The notes under the pieces are model-generated. The model had not been told where the DNA came from and made no database searches. It saw only the letters and a program-made list of their open reading frames with translations. The position numbers and the translations under genes were made by a program. This document shows positions 11,228 through 21,166 of a stretch of 64,000 nt of DNA, piece by piece (position 1 is the stretch's first letter; each line of letters begins with the position of its first letter). The DNA comes from Buchnera aphidicola (Schlechtendalia chinensis) (lineage in GTDB: Bacteria > Pseudomonadota > Gammaproteobacteria > Enterobacterales > Enterobacteriaceae), in contig NZ_CP011299.1 of NCBI RefSeq assembly GCF_001648115.1, forward strand, positions 310,001 through 374,000, in the 5' to 3' direction.

Positions 11228-11722
11228 TTAATATACTATGACTGCTCTTCGATTTTTTGAATAAGCATCTTCTGTTTCTCCAACTTCAACGGGTTTGGTA
11301 GAACCATAAGATATTATAGAAATTTGTTTAGAAGGTACTCCTTTACTTTCTAAATATAATTTTACTGAATTGGCACGTCGTTTTCCTAATTCGATATTAT
11401 ATTTATCCGTACCTCTTTTGTCTGCATGTCCTTCAATAACCACGTTAATTTCAGGATTTTCATATAAGAAAGTTACAGTTTCATTTAAAATTTGAGAAAA
11501 TTTTGAATTAATATTGGACTTGTTTAAATCAAAATAAACGATGCCTTTTTCTTTTGATACATCTGATTGTACAGGAATACTTGAATCTATTTGAACATTT
11601 TCAGTTGGACTATTTTGATTGTAAGAATTTTTTTCTGCTTTATTTTTCTGAAAACTACACGAAAATGCTGTTATGATCGGAATAGTTAAAATTACAATTT
11701 TTATTATTTTATTTAATTTCAT
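11228..11722 (-). CDS. pal: peptidoglycan-associated outer-membrane lipoprotein Pal
   Basis: Lipoprotein that tethers the outer membrane to peptidoglycan and works with the Tol proteins in E. coli. It has a basic N terminus, a hydrophobic signal segment and a lipobox ending in Cys22, the same position as in E. coli Pal. Ser at +2 fits outer-membrane sorting. The OmpA-like domain spans residues 60-164, with VYFDLNKSNI, the peptidoglycan-binding motif EGHADKRGTDKYN and the C-terminal YSKNRRAVIVY. AGGA lies seven bases before the ATG. tolQRAB and ybgF are absent next to it. Its place between sucB and gpmA matches the E. coli chromosome order. Confidence 0.93.
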   Translation of the reverse strand: MKLNKIIKIVILTIPIITAFSCSFQKNKAEKNSYNQNSPTENVQIDSSIPVQSDVSKEKGIVYFDLNKSNINSKFSQILNETVTFLYENPEINVVIEGHADKRGTDKYNIELGKRRANSVKLYLESKGVPSKQISIISYGSTKPVEVGETEDAYSKNRRAVIVY

Positions 11723-12422
11723 TCATATGTCCTATAATTGAGTGTTTTTAAACATGACCTTATATTAAATTTTCAAAAAAAACAAAAGTAAATTTAATAA
11801 AATAACTTTCATTTTTTGTAATCTGAAATGCAATTCTTATTAGCTATAATAAAATCATAAAAATTCTTTTATATGATAAAATCTCTTATATGAAGTAAAT
11901 TATATTTTTTATTATTTTAAATCTTTAGATTAAGTTCAAATATATAACACATATTTATAAATAATAATACGTTTTCTATTTTTTTTAAAGATATCTTTTA
12001 TAATATAATTTTATAAACATTATAATATTAATTTTTTTAAATAAATTGAAAATAGAAAAACTATTATTTAATTCTTAAATATATTTATATAAAACACATT
12101 TAAATATTTATCTTTTGAAATATATAAAAAAACTTAAGAATAATGTTTAGTAGAATTTTAAAAAAGAATATCTTTTTTAAATATGACTGTTTTTTAATAA
12201 AATAAAAACACATTTTAAGAATCTAAATTTCGTATTTAAAATATTTAAAAAACGGAAGTAAGATAGTAAATATTATCATATACAAAATATCTTAATATGA
12301 ATAGAATTAAAATACTATAAAGTAGAAATATTAAATATTCGATACTTTTAAAAGGCAAAACTATTATATTCTTCAAATTAAAAAATATTCGTTAAAATAT
12401 GCAATTTCGAGGCGATATCTTC
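11723..12422. other. 700-bp gene-free gap between pal and gpmA
   Basis: AT-rich with no recognisable gene or tRNA. In E. coli this interval holds ybgF, a tRNA cluster, nadA, aroG and others, so this is probably the scar of their loss or relocation. Confidence 0.55.
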
Positions 12423-13115
12423 ATGAAAATATACAAATTAATTTTGATGCGACATGGCGAAAGTAAATGGAACAAATTAAATAAATTTACTGGATGGAAA
12501 GATATAGATCTATCTGAAACAGGAATTTCTGAAGCAAAAGAATGTGCTAAACTTTTAAAATCTAAAGAATTTAATTTTAATTATGCATATACTTCAGTAT
12601 TAAAAAGATCTATTCATACTATGTGGACTATAATTAAACATTTGAATCAATCATGGATTCCAATAAAAAAATCTTGGCATTTAAATGAACGCCATTACGG
12701 TTCTTTACAAGGATTAAATAAAGATGATGTGATAAAAGAATATGGTAATGAGCAAGTTCAAAAATGGAGAAGAGGGTTCGACGTTGCTCTTCCTCAAATT
12801 ACCTTATCAGAAAAAAAAACGTTAGCATTAGATCCAAAATATTCTCATATCAACATTGATGATATTCCTTTATCCGAAAGTTTAAAAAATACTTCTGAAA
12901 GAGTTATTCCATTTTGGAAAACTCACATTTATCCAAATTTAAAAGCAAAAAAAAATATTATTATAGTAGCACATGGAAATTCTCTTCGTGCACTAATTAA
13001 GCATTTAAGCAACATGAATGATGCGGATATTATGAAATTAGATATTGCTACTGGAATTCCGATGGTATATGAATTTAATAATTATTTTGAACCTATAAAA
13101 TATTACTATTTATAA
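12423..13115 (+). CDS. gpmA: 2,3-bisphosphoglycerate-dependent phosphoglycerate mutase
   Basis: Glycolytic interconversion of 3- and 2-phosphoglycerate. I start at ATG 12423 (GAGG at 12409-12412) rather than the in-frame ATG 12399, which has no ribosome-binding site and would add eight residues before the conserved start. Catalytic motifs: LMRHGES (phospho-His), LNERHYGSLQGLNK and VAHGNSLRAL (second His). The 230 aa compare with 250 in E. coli; the missing part is the C-terminal tail after the KYYYL equivalent, a flexible lid over the active site. Confidence 0.95.
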   Translation: MKIYKLILMRHGESKWNKLNKFTGWKDIDLSETGISEAKECAKLLKSKEFNFNYAYTSVLKRSIHTMWTIIKHLNQSWIPIKKSWHLNERHYGSLQGLNKDDVIKEYGNEQVQKWRRGFDVALPQITLSEKKTLALDPKYSHINIDDIPLSESLKNTSERVIPFWKTHIYPNLKAKKNIIIVAHGNSLRALIKHLSNMNDADIMKLDIATGIPMVYEFNNYFEPIKYYYL

Positions 13116-13286
13116 TTTTCGTTAATTAAATTATGTTAAACAATATAACGTATAAAATAATTATATCTTAATAACATATTAAAACTTTCTAAGATAATTA
13201 TAATTTATAACAATTTAATTTTTTAATATTATTTTAAAAATTACGTATTTACGCATTTTTTTTAAGTAATAACGTCAGAGAAAAAT

Positions 13287-14249
13287 ATGATTAAAAAGAT
13301 CGGAGTCTTAACTAGTGGAGGAGACTCTCCAGGAATGAATGCAGCAATTCGAGGAGTAGTAAGAACTGCATTAAGCAAAAATTTAGAAGTTTTCGGGATA
13401 TATGATGGATATCTTGGATTATATGAAGATAAAATGATTAATTTAGACCGATATAGCGTTTCTGATATAATTAATAAAGGTGGTACTTTTCTTGGATCTT
13501 CTCGTTTCCCTGGATTTTTACAAGAGAATATGAGATTAAAAGCTATCAAAAATATGAAAAAACGTAATATAGACGTTTTAGTAGTAATTGGAGGTGACGG
13601 ATCGTATGTAGGTGCAAAAAAGTTAACAGAGATGGGATTTCCATGTATTAGTATACCAGGTACCATAGATAATGATGTAGCAGGTACTGATTATACTATA
13701 GGATACTTTACAGCGCTAGAAACAGTAGTAGAAGCAATTGATAGATTAAGAGATACATCTTCATCTCATCAAAGAATTTCTATAGTAGAAGTTATGGGGA
13801 GAAATTGTGGAGATTTAACCTTGGCCGCAGCTATAGCAGGAGGTTGCGAATTTATAGTATTACCAGAAATCGAATATATAAGAGAAGATTTAATAAAAGA
13901 AATAAAAGCCGGAATTAAAAAAGGAAAAAAACACGCAATAGTTGCTATTACTGAATACATTTGTGACGTTGAAAAATTAGCGAAATATATTCAACATGAA
14001 ACGAAGAGGGAAACAAGAGCTACGATTTTAGGACATATACAAAGAGGTGGAGCACCAGGAGTTTTTGATAGGATTCTAGCTTCTAGAATGGGAGAGTATG
14101 CAGTAGAACTATTGCTGAAAGGATATCAAGGACGATGTATTGGCATTAAAAATGAAAAAATAGTACATCACGATATTTCCGATGCTCTTGAAAACATGAA
14201 AAGACCATTCAAATTTGATTGGTTAATCACTGCAAAAAAATTGTATTAA
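13287..14249 (+). CDS. pfkA: ATP-dependent 6-phosphofructokinase
   Basis: Commits fructose-6-phosphate to glycolysis. The ATP-binding [17 protein letters not shown] (residues 6-22), GGDGSYVGA and the catalytic [16 protein letters not shown] motifs are intact, as is [10 protein letters not shown] of the sugar-binding site. The 320 aa equal E. coli PfkA. It is the first of two plus-strand genes (pfkA, glpF), and glpF starts about 90 bp later. Confidence 0.98.
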   Translation: MIKKIGVLTSGGDSPGMNAAIRGVVRTALSKNLEVFGIYDGYLGLYEDKMINLDRYSVSDIINKGGTFLGSSRFPGFLQENMRLKAIKNMKKRNIDVLVVIGGDGSYVGAKKLTEMGFPCISIPGTIDNDVAGTDYTIGYFTALETVVEAIDRLRDTSSSHQRISIVEVMGRNCGDLTLAAAIAGGCEFIVLPEIEYIREDLIKEIKAGIKKGKKHAIVAITEYICDVEKLAKYIQHETKRETRATILGHIQRGGAPGVFDRILASRMGEYAVELLLKGYQGRCIGIKNEKIVHHDISDALENMKRPFKFDWLITAKKLY

Positions 14250-14337
14250 AAATAATTTTTTGATATTTAAACATTTTAACTCATTAATTTAATTTATATT
14301 AACTTCAAATTTAATCCTATACCAAAGGAATTTTAAA

Positions 14338-15126
14338 ATGAAAAATTTAAGGAAGAAATACATGTTATTAGTAGAATGTATTTCTGAATTTCTTGGTACA
14401 GGATTAATAACATTTATTAATACTAGTTATACGGCATCGTTTCAATTAACAGATGAATTTGTTGATTCTTGGAAAATTAGTATTATACTAGGAGTAAGCA
14501 CATGCATAGCTATTTACATCAGTTTAATCGTATCTGAAGCACATCTAAATCCAATTGTTACCTTATCATTTTTTTTGTTTTTTAATTTTAATTACAAAAA
14601 GGTAGTACCATATATTACGTTTCAAATATTAGGTGTTTTTTTTTCTTCAGTAACAGTATATGAGCTATATTATAATTTGTTAAAAAATTTTGAAAGCCAA
14701 AATAGAATTTTAAGAGGAAGTTTAGAAAGTTTGCGTTCAGCTTCTATCTTTTCTTTTTTTCCAAATAAGGATATTAGTGTAATACAAATTTTTTCAATAG
14801 AATTTATAATTTCTTTTATTTTTATGTCTATAATTATTTTTTTAAATAACAATAAATCTTTATTTTTTTTTAAAATTACTTTTTCTCCTATATTAATAGG
14901 AGTAATAGTATGCATAATAAATATTATTGTTTCTCCATTAACTTCATTTACATTAAATCCTGCGAATGACATTGGATCCCGAATTTTTGCATATTTATTT
15001 GGTTGGGGTAAAATAGCATTTACAGGTGGATTAAATATCTATTATTTTATTGCACCTATTTTAGGAACGATGTTTGGATCTGTAACTTCTGTATATTTTT
15101 ACAAATATATAAAAACTATATTATAA
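14338..15126 (+). CDS. glpF: GlpF-like aquaglyceroporin with altered selectivity filter
   Basis: Inner-membrane channel of the MIP family, 262 aa, with six hydrophobic segments and two half-helices, aligning with E. coli GlpF along its length. CCAAAGGAA upstream gives a good ribosome-binding site. The pore is not canonical: the first NPA motif is NPI (residues 71-73), the second is NPAND (207-211) in place of NPARD, and the position of E. coli Trp48 is Leu51. Phe200 is kept as Phe204. Two of the three E. coli selectivity-filter side chains (Trp48, Arg206) are therefore replaced, so substrate specificity may differ from glycerol. Confidence 0.9.
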   Translation: MKNLRKKYMLLVECISEFLGTGLITFINTSYTASFQLTDEFVDSWKISIILGVSTCIAIYISLIVSEAHLNPIVTLSFFLFFNFNYKKVVPYITFQILGVFFSSVTVYELYYNLLKNFESQNRILRGSLESLRSASIFSFFPNKDISVIQIFSIEFIISFIFMSIIIFLNNNKSLFFFKITFSPILIGVIVCIINIIVSPLTSFTLNPANDIGSRIFAYLFGWGKIAFTGGLNIYYFIAPILGTMFGSVTSVYFYKYIKTIL

Positions 15127-15154
15127 ATCATTAATTTAGACAGATGTTGATAAA

Positions 15155-15910
15155 TTAAGAATACTTAGTTAATATTTTTAAAAATCGAGAAATGAACAGT
15201 GACGCAGAACCTATTAAAAAACCATCTATTTCAATAACTTTTGATAATTTTTCAATGTTACTTTCATTTACGGAACCGCCATATTGAATAAAAAATGATT
15301 TCTTTTTTACATTTTGAATGTTTAAAATATAATCTGTTATATGACCACAAGTATCTTGTATAAAATCAATTGATGGAGTTCTTCCAGAACCAATAGCCCA
15401 AACAGGTTCATAAGCTATAATCATATTATTAAATGCTTTTTCTCCAATGACATTAAAAACAGAATCTATTTGTTTTTGGCATATTTGATTTGTTATACCG
15501 TTTTTATAATCTTGTTCAGTTTCTCCAATACAAAATATTGGGATTAATTTAGCATTTTGAACTATTTGAATTTTTTTTGAAATTAATAAATCACTTTCTT
15601 TATGATATATTTTTCTTTCCGAATGTCCAATAATAACATAACAAACGTGAACATCTTTCAACATATCTACTGAAATTTCTCCAGTAAATGCCCCATTAGA
15701 ATGTATATCAACGTTTTGGGCTCCTAACATGATGTTAGTATTTATAATTATGTTATGAACTTGATTTAAATATACAAACGGAGGAACAACAATTAGTTTT
15801 AACATACTTTCTTTTTTTTTTATAAAATCAATTATAGGTATCAATAAATTATGTAATGAATTTGTATCTCCATTAGATTTCCAATTAGCTGTAATAATTT
15901 TGTTTTTCAT
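15155..15910 (-). CDS. tpiA: triosephosphate isomerase
   Basis: TIM-barrel enzyme interconverting dihydroxyacetone phosphate and glyceraldehyde-3-phosphate. The active-site Lys (ANWKSNG), electrophilic His (IIGHSERK), catalytic Glu (AYEPVWAIGSGRTP) and phosphate-binding YGGSV are all present. At 251 aa it is family length. It is convergent with glpF. A strong hairpin at 15935-15972 lies just upstream and separates it from the rpsA transcript. Confidence 0.98.
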   Translation of the reverse strand: MKNKIITANWKSNGDTNSLHNLLIPIIDFIKKKESMLKLIVVPPFVYLNQVHNIIINTNIMLGAQNVDIHSNGAFTGEISVDMLKDVHVCYVIIGHSERKIYHKESDLLISKKIQIVQNAKLIPIFCIGETEQDYKNGITNQICQKQIDSVFNVIGEKAFNNMIIAYEPVWAIGSGRTPSIDFIQDTCGHITDYILNIQNVKKKSFFIQYGGSVNESNIEKLSKVIEIDGFLIGSASLFISRFLKILTKYS

Positions 15911-15934
15911 TTTATTCCTTCGTAATATTTTAAA

Positions 15935-15972
15935 CTAAGTTACTAATTTAAAATTACTAGTTAGTAACTTAG
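15935..15972 (-). terminator. 12-bp inverted repeat downstream of rpsA, 5' of tpiA
   Basis: Perfect inverted repeat CTAAGTTACTAA (15935-15946) and TTAGTAACTTAG (15961-15972), loop 14 bases, followed on the minus strand by TTTAAAATATT. It is probably the terminator of the rpsA transcript. It lies in the gap where ihfB sits in E. coli; no ihfB coding remnant was found. Confidence 0.55.
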
Positions 15973-16112
15973 AATTAGATATTTTAATTTATCTTATTAA
16001 AAATTTTTGTCTAAAGTAATATTAAATTTTAAAGTATTACAATGTAATAACATATCATATTCAGTATGATTGAATAGTTAGAAACTTTATGAAAATGTTT
16101 TTAATTTAAAAA

Positions 16113-17801
16113 CTATGTCAAATCTAAATTTTTAGCAGCTTTAAAAGCTTCAGTCATAGCATTAGAAAAGTTTTCATTACTTTTATTAGCATTTTGATCA
16201 TCAATCTTATCTTTATCTTCTAAATTTTCTAATACAACAATTGATAAATTAATAATTTTATTTTTTCGATCTATATTACTAAATTTTACGTCTATTTGTT
16301 TTCCTATAACAAAGTTGGATAAGTTTGAAAAATTATTATTATAAGAAGTAGATAGTTCAGAAATTTTAATATATCCTTTAATTAGCTTAGACAACTGGAC
16401 AGTAATTACTTTATTGTCTATTTTATCAACAATTCCAGAAACTATATCATCCTTTTTATAATTAGAAACGTATTGATCAAAAGGATCATTCGTTAACTGT
16501 TTAATTCCTAGAGATATTCTTTCTCTTTCAGAATCAACTTGCAAAACCATAGCTGAAATTTCATCTCCTTTCTTATATGTTTTAACTGCTTCTTCTCCTG
16601 ATAAGTTCCAAGATATGTCAGATAAATGAACCAATCCGTCAATGCCACCATGTAATCCAATGAATATTCCGAAATCAGTAATAGACTTTATTTTTCCTTG
16701 TACACAAGTTCCTTGAACATTTTCCTCTGAAAATTTTTTCCACGGATTTGTTGTGCACTGCTTTAGTCCTAAAGAAATACGTCTCTTCTCCTCATCAATG
16801 TCCAGTACTATAACTTCAATAATAGAATTGACATGAACTATTTTAGATGGATGAACATTTTTATTAGTCCAATCCATTTCTGAGACATGAACTAATCCTT
16901 CTACACCTTCTTCAATTTCTACAAAACATCCATAATCAGTTAAGTTAGTAACTTTTCCAGTTAACTTTTTACCTTCTAAATATTTTTTAGAAATATTTGT
17001 CCATGGATCGTCGCCTAATTGTTTTAGTCCTAAAGATACTCTTATTTTTTCTCGATCAAATTTCAATATTTTTACTTTTATTTTATCACCAATATTAACA
17101 ACTTCACTTGGATGTTTAACTCTTTTCCAAGCCATATCAGTGATGTGAAGTAGTCCATCTACTCCACCTAAATCTACAAAAGCTCCGTAATCAGTCAAGT
17201 TCTTTACTATACCTTCTGATGTTATACCTTCTTGTAAATTTTCAAGAAGTAAATTGCGTTCTATACTATGTTCTGATTCAATAACAGCTCGACGAGATAC
17301 AACAACATTATTTCTTTTTTGATCTAATTTAATAACTTTAAATTCTAGTTCTTTGCCTTCTAAAAAGTTTGTATCTCTAACAGGGCGAATATCTACCAAG
17401 GAGCCAGGTAAAAAAGCTCGAATATTTTCTAATTCTACAGTGAATCCTCCTTTTACTTTTCCATTTATCGTTCCAATAACTGTTTTAGAATCTTTATAAG
17501 CTCTTTCTAACGTTAACCATGCTTCATAACGTTTTGCTTTTTCACGAGATAAAATGGTTTCACCAAAACCATCTTCAATAGCATCTAAAGCAACATCAAC
17601 TTTATCTCCTATCTTAACTTCTAAATTACCTTTAGTATTTTTAAATTGTTCTATAGAAATAGTAGATTCAGATTTTAATCCAGCATCTACTAATACAGTG
17701 TCTTTGTTTATAGCAATGACAATACCTTTAATGATTGATCCTGGTTTGGTTTCTATTGTTTTTAGAGATTCTTGAAACAATTGTGCAAACGATTCAGTCA
17801 T
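16113..17801 (-). CDS. rpsA: 30S ribosomal protein S1
   Basis: RNA-binding ribosomal protein that unfolds and docks mRNA for initiation. Six S1/OB repeats are recognisable. Repeats 3-6 carry the most conserved motifs, such as [41 protein letters not shown] and [19 protein letters not shown] shown here only in part. The frame is open five codons further upstream from a TTG, but ATG 17801 (MTESFAQLF) matches the E. coli start and has GAAG at good spacing. The 562 aa compare with 557 in E. coli. cmk is immediately upstream, the conserved cmk-rpsA order. Confidence 0.97.
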   Translation of the reverse strand: MTESFAQLFQESLKTIETKPGSIIKGIVIAINKDTVLVDAGLKSESTISIEQFKNTKGNLEVKIGDKVDVALDAIEDGFGETILSREKAKRYEAWLTLERAYKDSKTVIGTINGKVKGGFTVELENIRAFLPGSLVDIRPVRDTNFLEGKELEFKVIKLDQKRNNVVVSRRAVIESEHSIERNLLLENLQEGITSEGIVKNLTDYGAFVDLGGVDGLLHITDMAWKRVKHPSEVVNIGDKIKVKILKFDREKIRVSLGLKQLGDDPWTNISKKYLEGKKLTGKVTNLTDYGCFVEIEEGVEGLVHVSEMDWTNKNVHPSKIVHVNSIIEVIVLDIDEEKRRISLGLKQCTTNPWKKFSEENVQGTCVQGKIKSITDFGIFIGLHGGIDGLVHLSDISWNLSGEEAVKTYKKGDEISAMVLQVDSERERISLGIKQLTNDPFDQYVSNYKKDDIVSGIVDKIDNKVITVQLSKLIKGYIKISELSTSYNNNFSNLSNFVIGKQIDVKFSNIDRKNKIINLSIVVLENLEDKDKIDDQNANKSNENFSNAMTEAFKAAKNLDLT

Positions 17802-17904
17802 ATTTATGATCTTCAAATATTAGTTTAAAACATCTATTGTTAACGTCATGTAAAATAGTGTTTTTTTTATAAATTCTAAGATATCTCCTTTATCATAGAC
17901 ATTT

Positions 17905-18585
17905 TTAAATATTAAAAATTGTAACGTTCTTTAACGTCGTTATATGTTTAATACATATATCAAGAACTTGTGACATATTCATATAAGTTGAATCTATTAT
18001 AATAGAATCTTTTGAAGGAAACAAAGGTGATATTGATCTATTAATATCACGATAATCTCGTTCTTTCATAATAATAAGTAATTGATCAAAATTAATCTTT
18101 GTTGTATTTTGTAAATCTAATAAACGTCGTTTCGTTCTAACTTTTAAACTAGCTTGTAAAAAAAATTTCATACATGCATCAGGAAAAACTATAGTTCCCA
18201 TATCTCTTCCATCAGCTACTAAACCTGGAAATTGACGAAACATTTTTTGCTTAATTAAAAGATATTTCCTGACGTATGAAAAACTTGCTAATTTAGAAGC
18301 GAAATTTCCTATTTCTTCTTTATTAATAACGTTTAGAATATTAGAATTGGAATTTTCTTTGTTTGAAATATTTTTATTAATGATTTCAAAAAAATTTAAA
18401 GATTTTAATAATATATTTATATTTTTTTTAATGCAATGTTGATTCTTCAATACATGTAACGCTAAAATTCTGTATAACAATCCAGACTGTAAAAAGTTCC
18501 AATTTAATTTTTTAGAAAGTTGTTTACATAATTCACTTTTTCCAGATCCACTAGGACCATCAATAGTAATCACAGGAACATTCAT
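17905..18585 (-). CDS. cmk: cytidylate kinase
   Basis: Phosphorylates CMP and dCMP with ATP. The P-loop GPSGSGKSEL lies at residues 10-19, the CMP-binding DGRDMGTIVFPDA in the middle, and the LID-type arginines RERDYRDINRS-like near the C terminus (MKERDYRDINRSISPL). The 226 aa match E. coli (227). It lies between aroA and rpsA, as in E. coli. Confidence 0.97.
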   Translation of the reverse strand: MNVPVITIDGPSGSGKSELCKQLSKKLNWNFLQSGLLYRILALHVLKNQHCIKKNINILLKSLNFFEIINKNISNKENSNSNILNVINKEEIGNFASKLASFSYVRKYLLIKQKMFRQFPGLVADGRDMGTIVFPDACMKFFLQASLKVRTKRRLLDLQNTTKINFDQLLIIMKERDYRDINRSISPLFPSKDSIIIDSTYMNMSQVLDICIKHITTLKNVTIFNI

Positions 18586-18671
18586 TTAAAAACCTTGATC
18601 TAAAAAATTACATTTCAATATATTTTTTAACATGTTTAATTCTAGTATTAGCAGAATTTTAAAGCAACTTA

Positions 18672-19952
18672 TTAAAAACTAACATGTTTTAACTTTTTAA
18701 AATAATTTGGAAACGTTTTATTCACACAACTAGGATTTAACAACGTAACTTTCGAATTAGATAATGCTATTAAAGAAAAACACATAGCCATTCTATGATC
18801 ATTATAAGTATTAATATTAGCATGTAAAAACTTTTTTGGCGGAGAAATATGAATATAATCATTACCTTCTTCTACAATAGCTCCTACTTTTCTTAATTCA
18901 ACAGACATTGCTGACAATCTATCTGTTTCTTTTACTCTCCAATTATAAATATTTCTAATAACAGTATCTCCTGTAGAAAATAAGGCAACTATAGCAATTG
19001 TCATAGCAGCATCGGGAATATCATTTAAATCCATATCGATTCCATGTAAATCTCCTCTTCTACAACAAACAAAATTTTTTCCTGTAGTAATAAACGCACC
19101 CATATTTTTAAGTACTTCCGAAAATTTATAATCTCCTTGAATACTATTTGAATCAATTCCAGTGACGCACACTGTTCCTCCTTTAATAGCAGCTGCAGCA
19201 AGGAAATAAGAAGCAGAAGAAGCATCTCCCTCTATTAGATAATTTCCTGGAGATTTATATTTTTGACGTCCTTGAACATAAAAACAATTATAAGAATCAT
19301 TTACTATATCAATTCCAAACTGACTAATTAACTGAAGAGTCATATCTATGTAAGGTTTTGATACTAATTTCCCTTTTATTATAATTTTAGAATCTAAGAT
19401 AGCAAGTGGTGATGCAATCAACAAAGCTGTCAAAAATTGACTGGAAATTGATCCATTAATTGTTATATTTCCTCCAAGAAATCCTCCTTTTACATAAATA
19501 GGAGGACAACCTTCTTTTTCAGAATATTGAATGTTCGCACCTCCTTTTCGTAAAGCGTTAACTAAATGCTCTATTGGCCTTTCCTTCATTCTTTTATCAC
19601 CCGTTAATAATACATCATTATTACTTAATGATAAAATTGCTGCTAAAAATCTCATAGAAGTTCCTGAATTTCCTAAAAATAGAGAAATTCTTTTATTTAC
19701 GTATAGTGGTTCAGATTTTCCTTCAACTTTACAAAAAGTATTATTTTCTGATAAAACGAAATTTATTCCAAAAATTTTTAATGCATTTATCATATGTTGA
19801 GTATCATCACTTAATAAAAAATTTTTTAAACATGTTGTTCCTTGTGACATAGCAGATAATAGCAATATTCGATTAGAAATACTTTTTGAACCTGGTAAAT
19901 GTATGATTCCGTTGATAAGTGAAATTGGGTTCAATGTTAAAATAGATTCCAT
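18672..19952 (-). CDS. aroA: 3-phosphoshikimate 1-carboxyvinyltransferase (EPSP synthase)
   Basis: Sixth step of the shikimate pathway, joining PEP to shikimate-3-phosphate and leading to chorismate and aromatic amino acids, a central nutritional product of Buchnera. Motifs: [15 protein letters not shown] (residues 20-34), the PEP-binding [22 protein letters not shown], and the C-terminal [11 protein letters not shown] and NDHRMAM. The 426 aa match E. coli (427). serC lies upstream, so a serC-aroA operon is retained. Confidence 0.98.
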   Translation of the reverse strand: MESILTLNPISLINGIIHLPGSKSISNRILLLSAMSQGTTCLKNFLLSDDTQHMINALKIFGINFVLSENNTFCKVEGKSEPLYVNKRISLFLGNSGTSMRFLAAILSLSNNDVLLTGDKRMKERPIEHLVNALRKGGANIQYSEKEGCPPIYVKGGFLGGNITINGSISSQFLTALLIASPLAILDSKIIIKGKLVSKPYIDMTLQLISQFGIDIVNDSYNCFYVQGRQKYKSPGNYLIEGDASSASYFLAAAAIKGGTVCVTGIDSNSIQGDYKFSEVLKNMGAFITTGKNFVCCRRGDLHGIDMDLNDIPDAAMTIAIVALFSTGDTVIRNIYNWRVKETDRLSAMSVELRKVGAIVEEGNDYIHISPPKKFLHANINTYNDHRMAMCFSLIALSNSKVTLLNPSCVNKTFPNYFKKLKHVSF

Positions 19953-20020
19953 TATGAATTTCTCTGAAATTAATTATTAAATTAATTTAAAATCATTTTA
20001 TGTAATATGTAAAAAACTTT

Positions 20021-21133
20021 TTAAGTCTTATTAAATTTTTTATATTTTTTTTTAAAAATTTTCATAAATTTTATTAATTTTATTATACCTTTTTTTGGCA
20101 TAGAATTATAAATTGAAGCACGAAATCCGCCAACAATGCTATGTCCTTTTAAACAATGTAATCCAAAACTGTAAGATTCTTTTAAAAATAGATGATTAAG
20201 ACTATGATTTGATATAGAAAAAGTGACATTCATAAAAGAACGATTATTTTCTATTATATTATTAACGTAAAAATCAGTATTATCTATCATTTCATATATC
20301 AAATTCGCCTTTTCTTGATTTTTTTTTTCAATTTCTTTTAATCCACCTTTTTTCTTTATCCATTTCAAAACTAAGTTAGATACATATATAGAAAATGTAG
20401 TAGGTGTGTTAAACATTGAATTACTTTGCAATAATTTTGAATAATTTAAAATAGAAGGACATATACTTTTAGATCGGTGCAATAAATCCTCTCGTATAAT
20501 AATTACAGTTGTTCCAGAAGGACCTATATTTTTTTGAAAACTAGCATAAATAACGCCATATTTTCTAACGTCTATAACACGAGAAAGCAATGTTGATGAA
20601 AAGTCTCCCACTATAACAGTATTTTCAAAGTTCGGTTCTTCATGAATTGCTATTCCTTCGATAGTCTCATTAGGACAATAATGAAGATATGCACTTTTAG
20701 AGTTAATTTTCCAATCGTTCATTGAAAATATAAGAATTTTTTTATTACATTTGTTTTTTATATTAATGATATTAGGAGTACAATATTTTCTACTTTCTAC
20801 AGCAGCAGCATATGACCAATGCCCACTATTAATATAGTCTGCATTTGTATAATTACCCAGCAAATTTAAAGGTATAGCAGAAAATTGTCCTCTTGCCCCA
20901 CCATGGCAAAAAATTATTTTATAATTTTTAGGAATATTTAATAAAAATCGAAAATTGTATTCTAATTCTTCTAAAACTAGTTCGAAATCTTGACTTCTAT
21001 GACTAACTTCTATTATAGATTTTCCAGAATTTTTCCAATTACATAATTCCATTTGTACTTTTTTCAAAACTTCTTTTGGTAACATAGACGGGCCTGCACT
21101 AAAATTGTAAACTACGTCTTTATTTTTATCCAT
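20021..21133 (-). CDS. serC: phosphoserine aminotransferase
   Basis: PLP-dependent transamination in serine and in pyridoxine synthesis. I start at ATG 21133 (protein MDKNKDVVYNFSAGP) because GGAAA lies six bases before it and it matches the family N terminus. An in-frame ATG nine codons upstream would add an unusual extension. Motifs: CHGGARGQFSAIPLNL and the PLP-lysine motif ASFQKNIGPSG. The result is 370 aa (E. coli 362). serS ends 33 bp upstream, so read-through from serS is likely. Confidence 0.95.
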   Translation of the reverse strand: MDKNKDVVYNFSAGPSMLPKEVLKKVQMELCNWKNSGKSIIEVSHRSQDFELVLEELEYNFRFLLNIPKNYKIIFCHGGARGQFSAIPLNLLGNYTNADYINSGHWSYAAAVESRKYCTPNIINIKNKCNKKILIFSMNDWKINSKSAYLHYCPNETIEGIAIHEEPNFENTVIVGDFSSTLLSRVIDVRKYGVIYASFQKNIGPSGTTVIIIREDLLHRSKSICPSILNYSKLLQSNSMFNTPTTFSIYVSNLVLKWIKKKGGLKEIEKKNQEKANLIYEMIDNTDFYVNNIIENNRSFMNVTFSISNHSLNHLFLKESYSFGLHCLKGHSIVGGFRASIYNSMPKKGIIKLIKFMKIFKKKYKKFNKT

Positions 21134-21166
21134 ACGTTTTCCAAAGCTAAATTTAACCATTAATTT

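Noticed and set aside
12130..12210. Possible 20-codon ORF upstream of gpmA
   Set aside because: Too short, no ribosome-binding site and A/T-only composition.
16113..17816. TTG-initiated N-terminal extension of rpsA
   Set aside because: ATG 17801 matches the family start and has better ribosome-binding site spacing.
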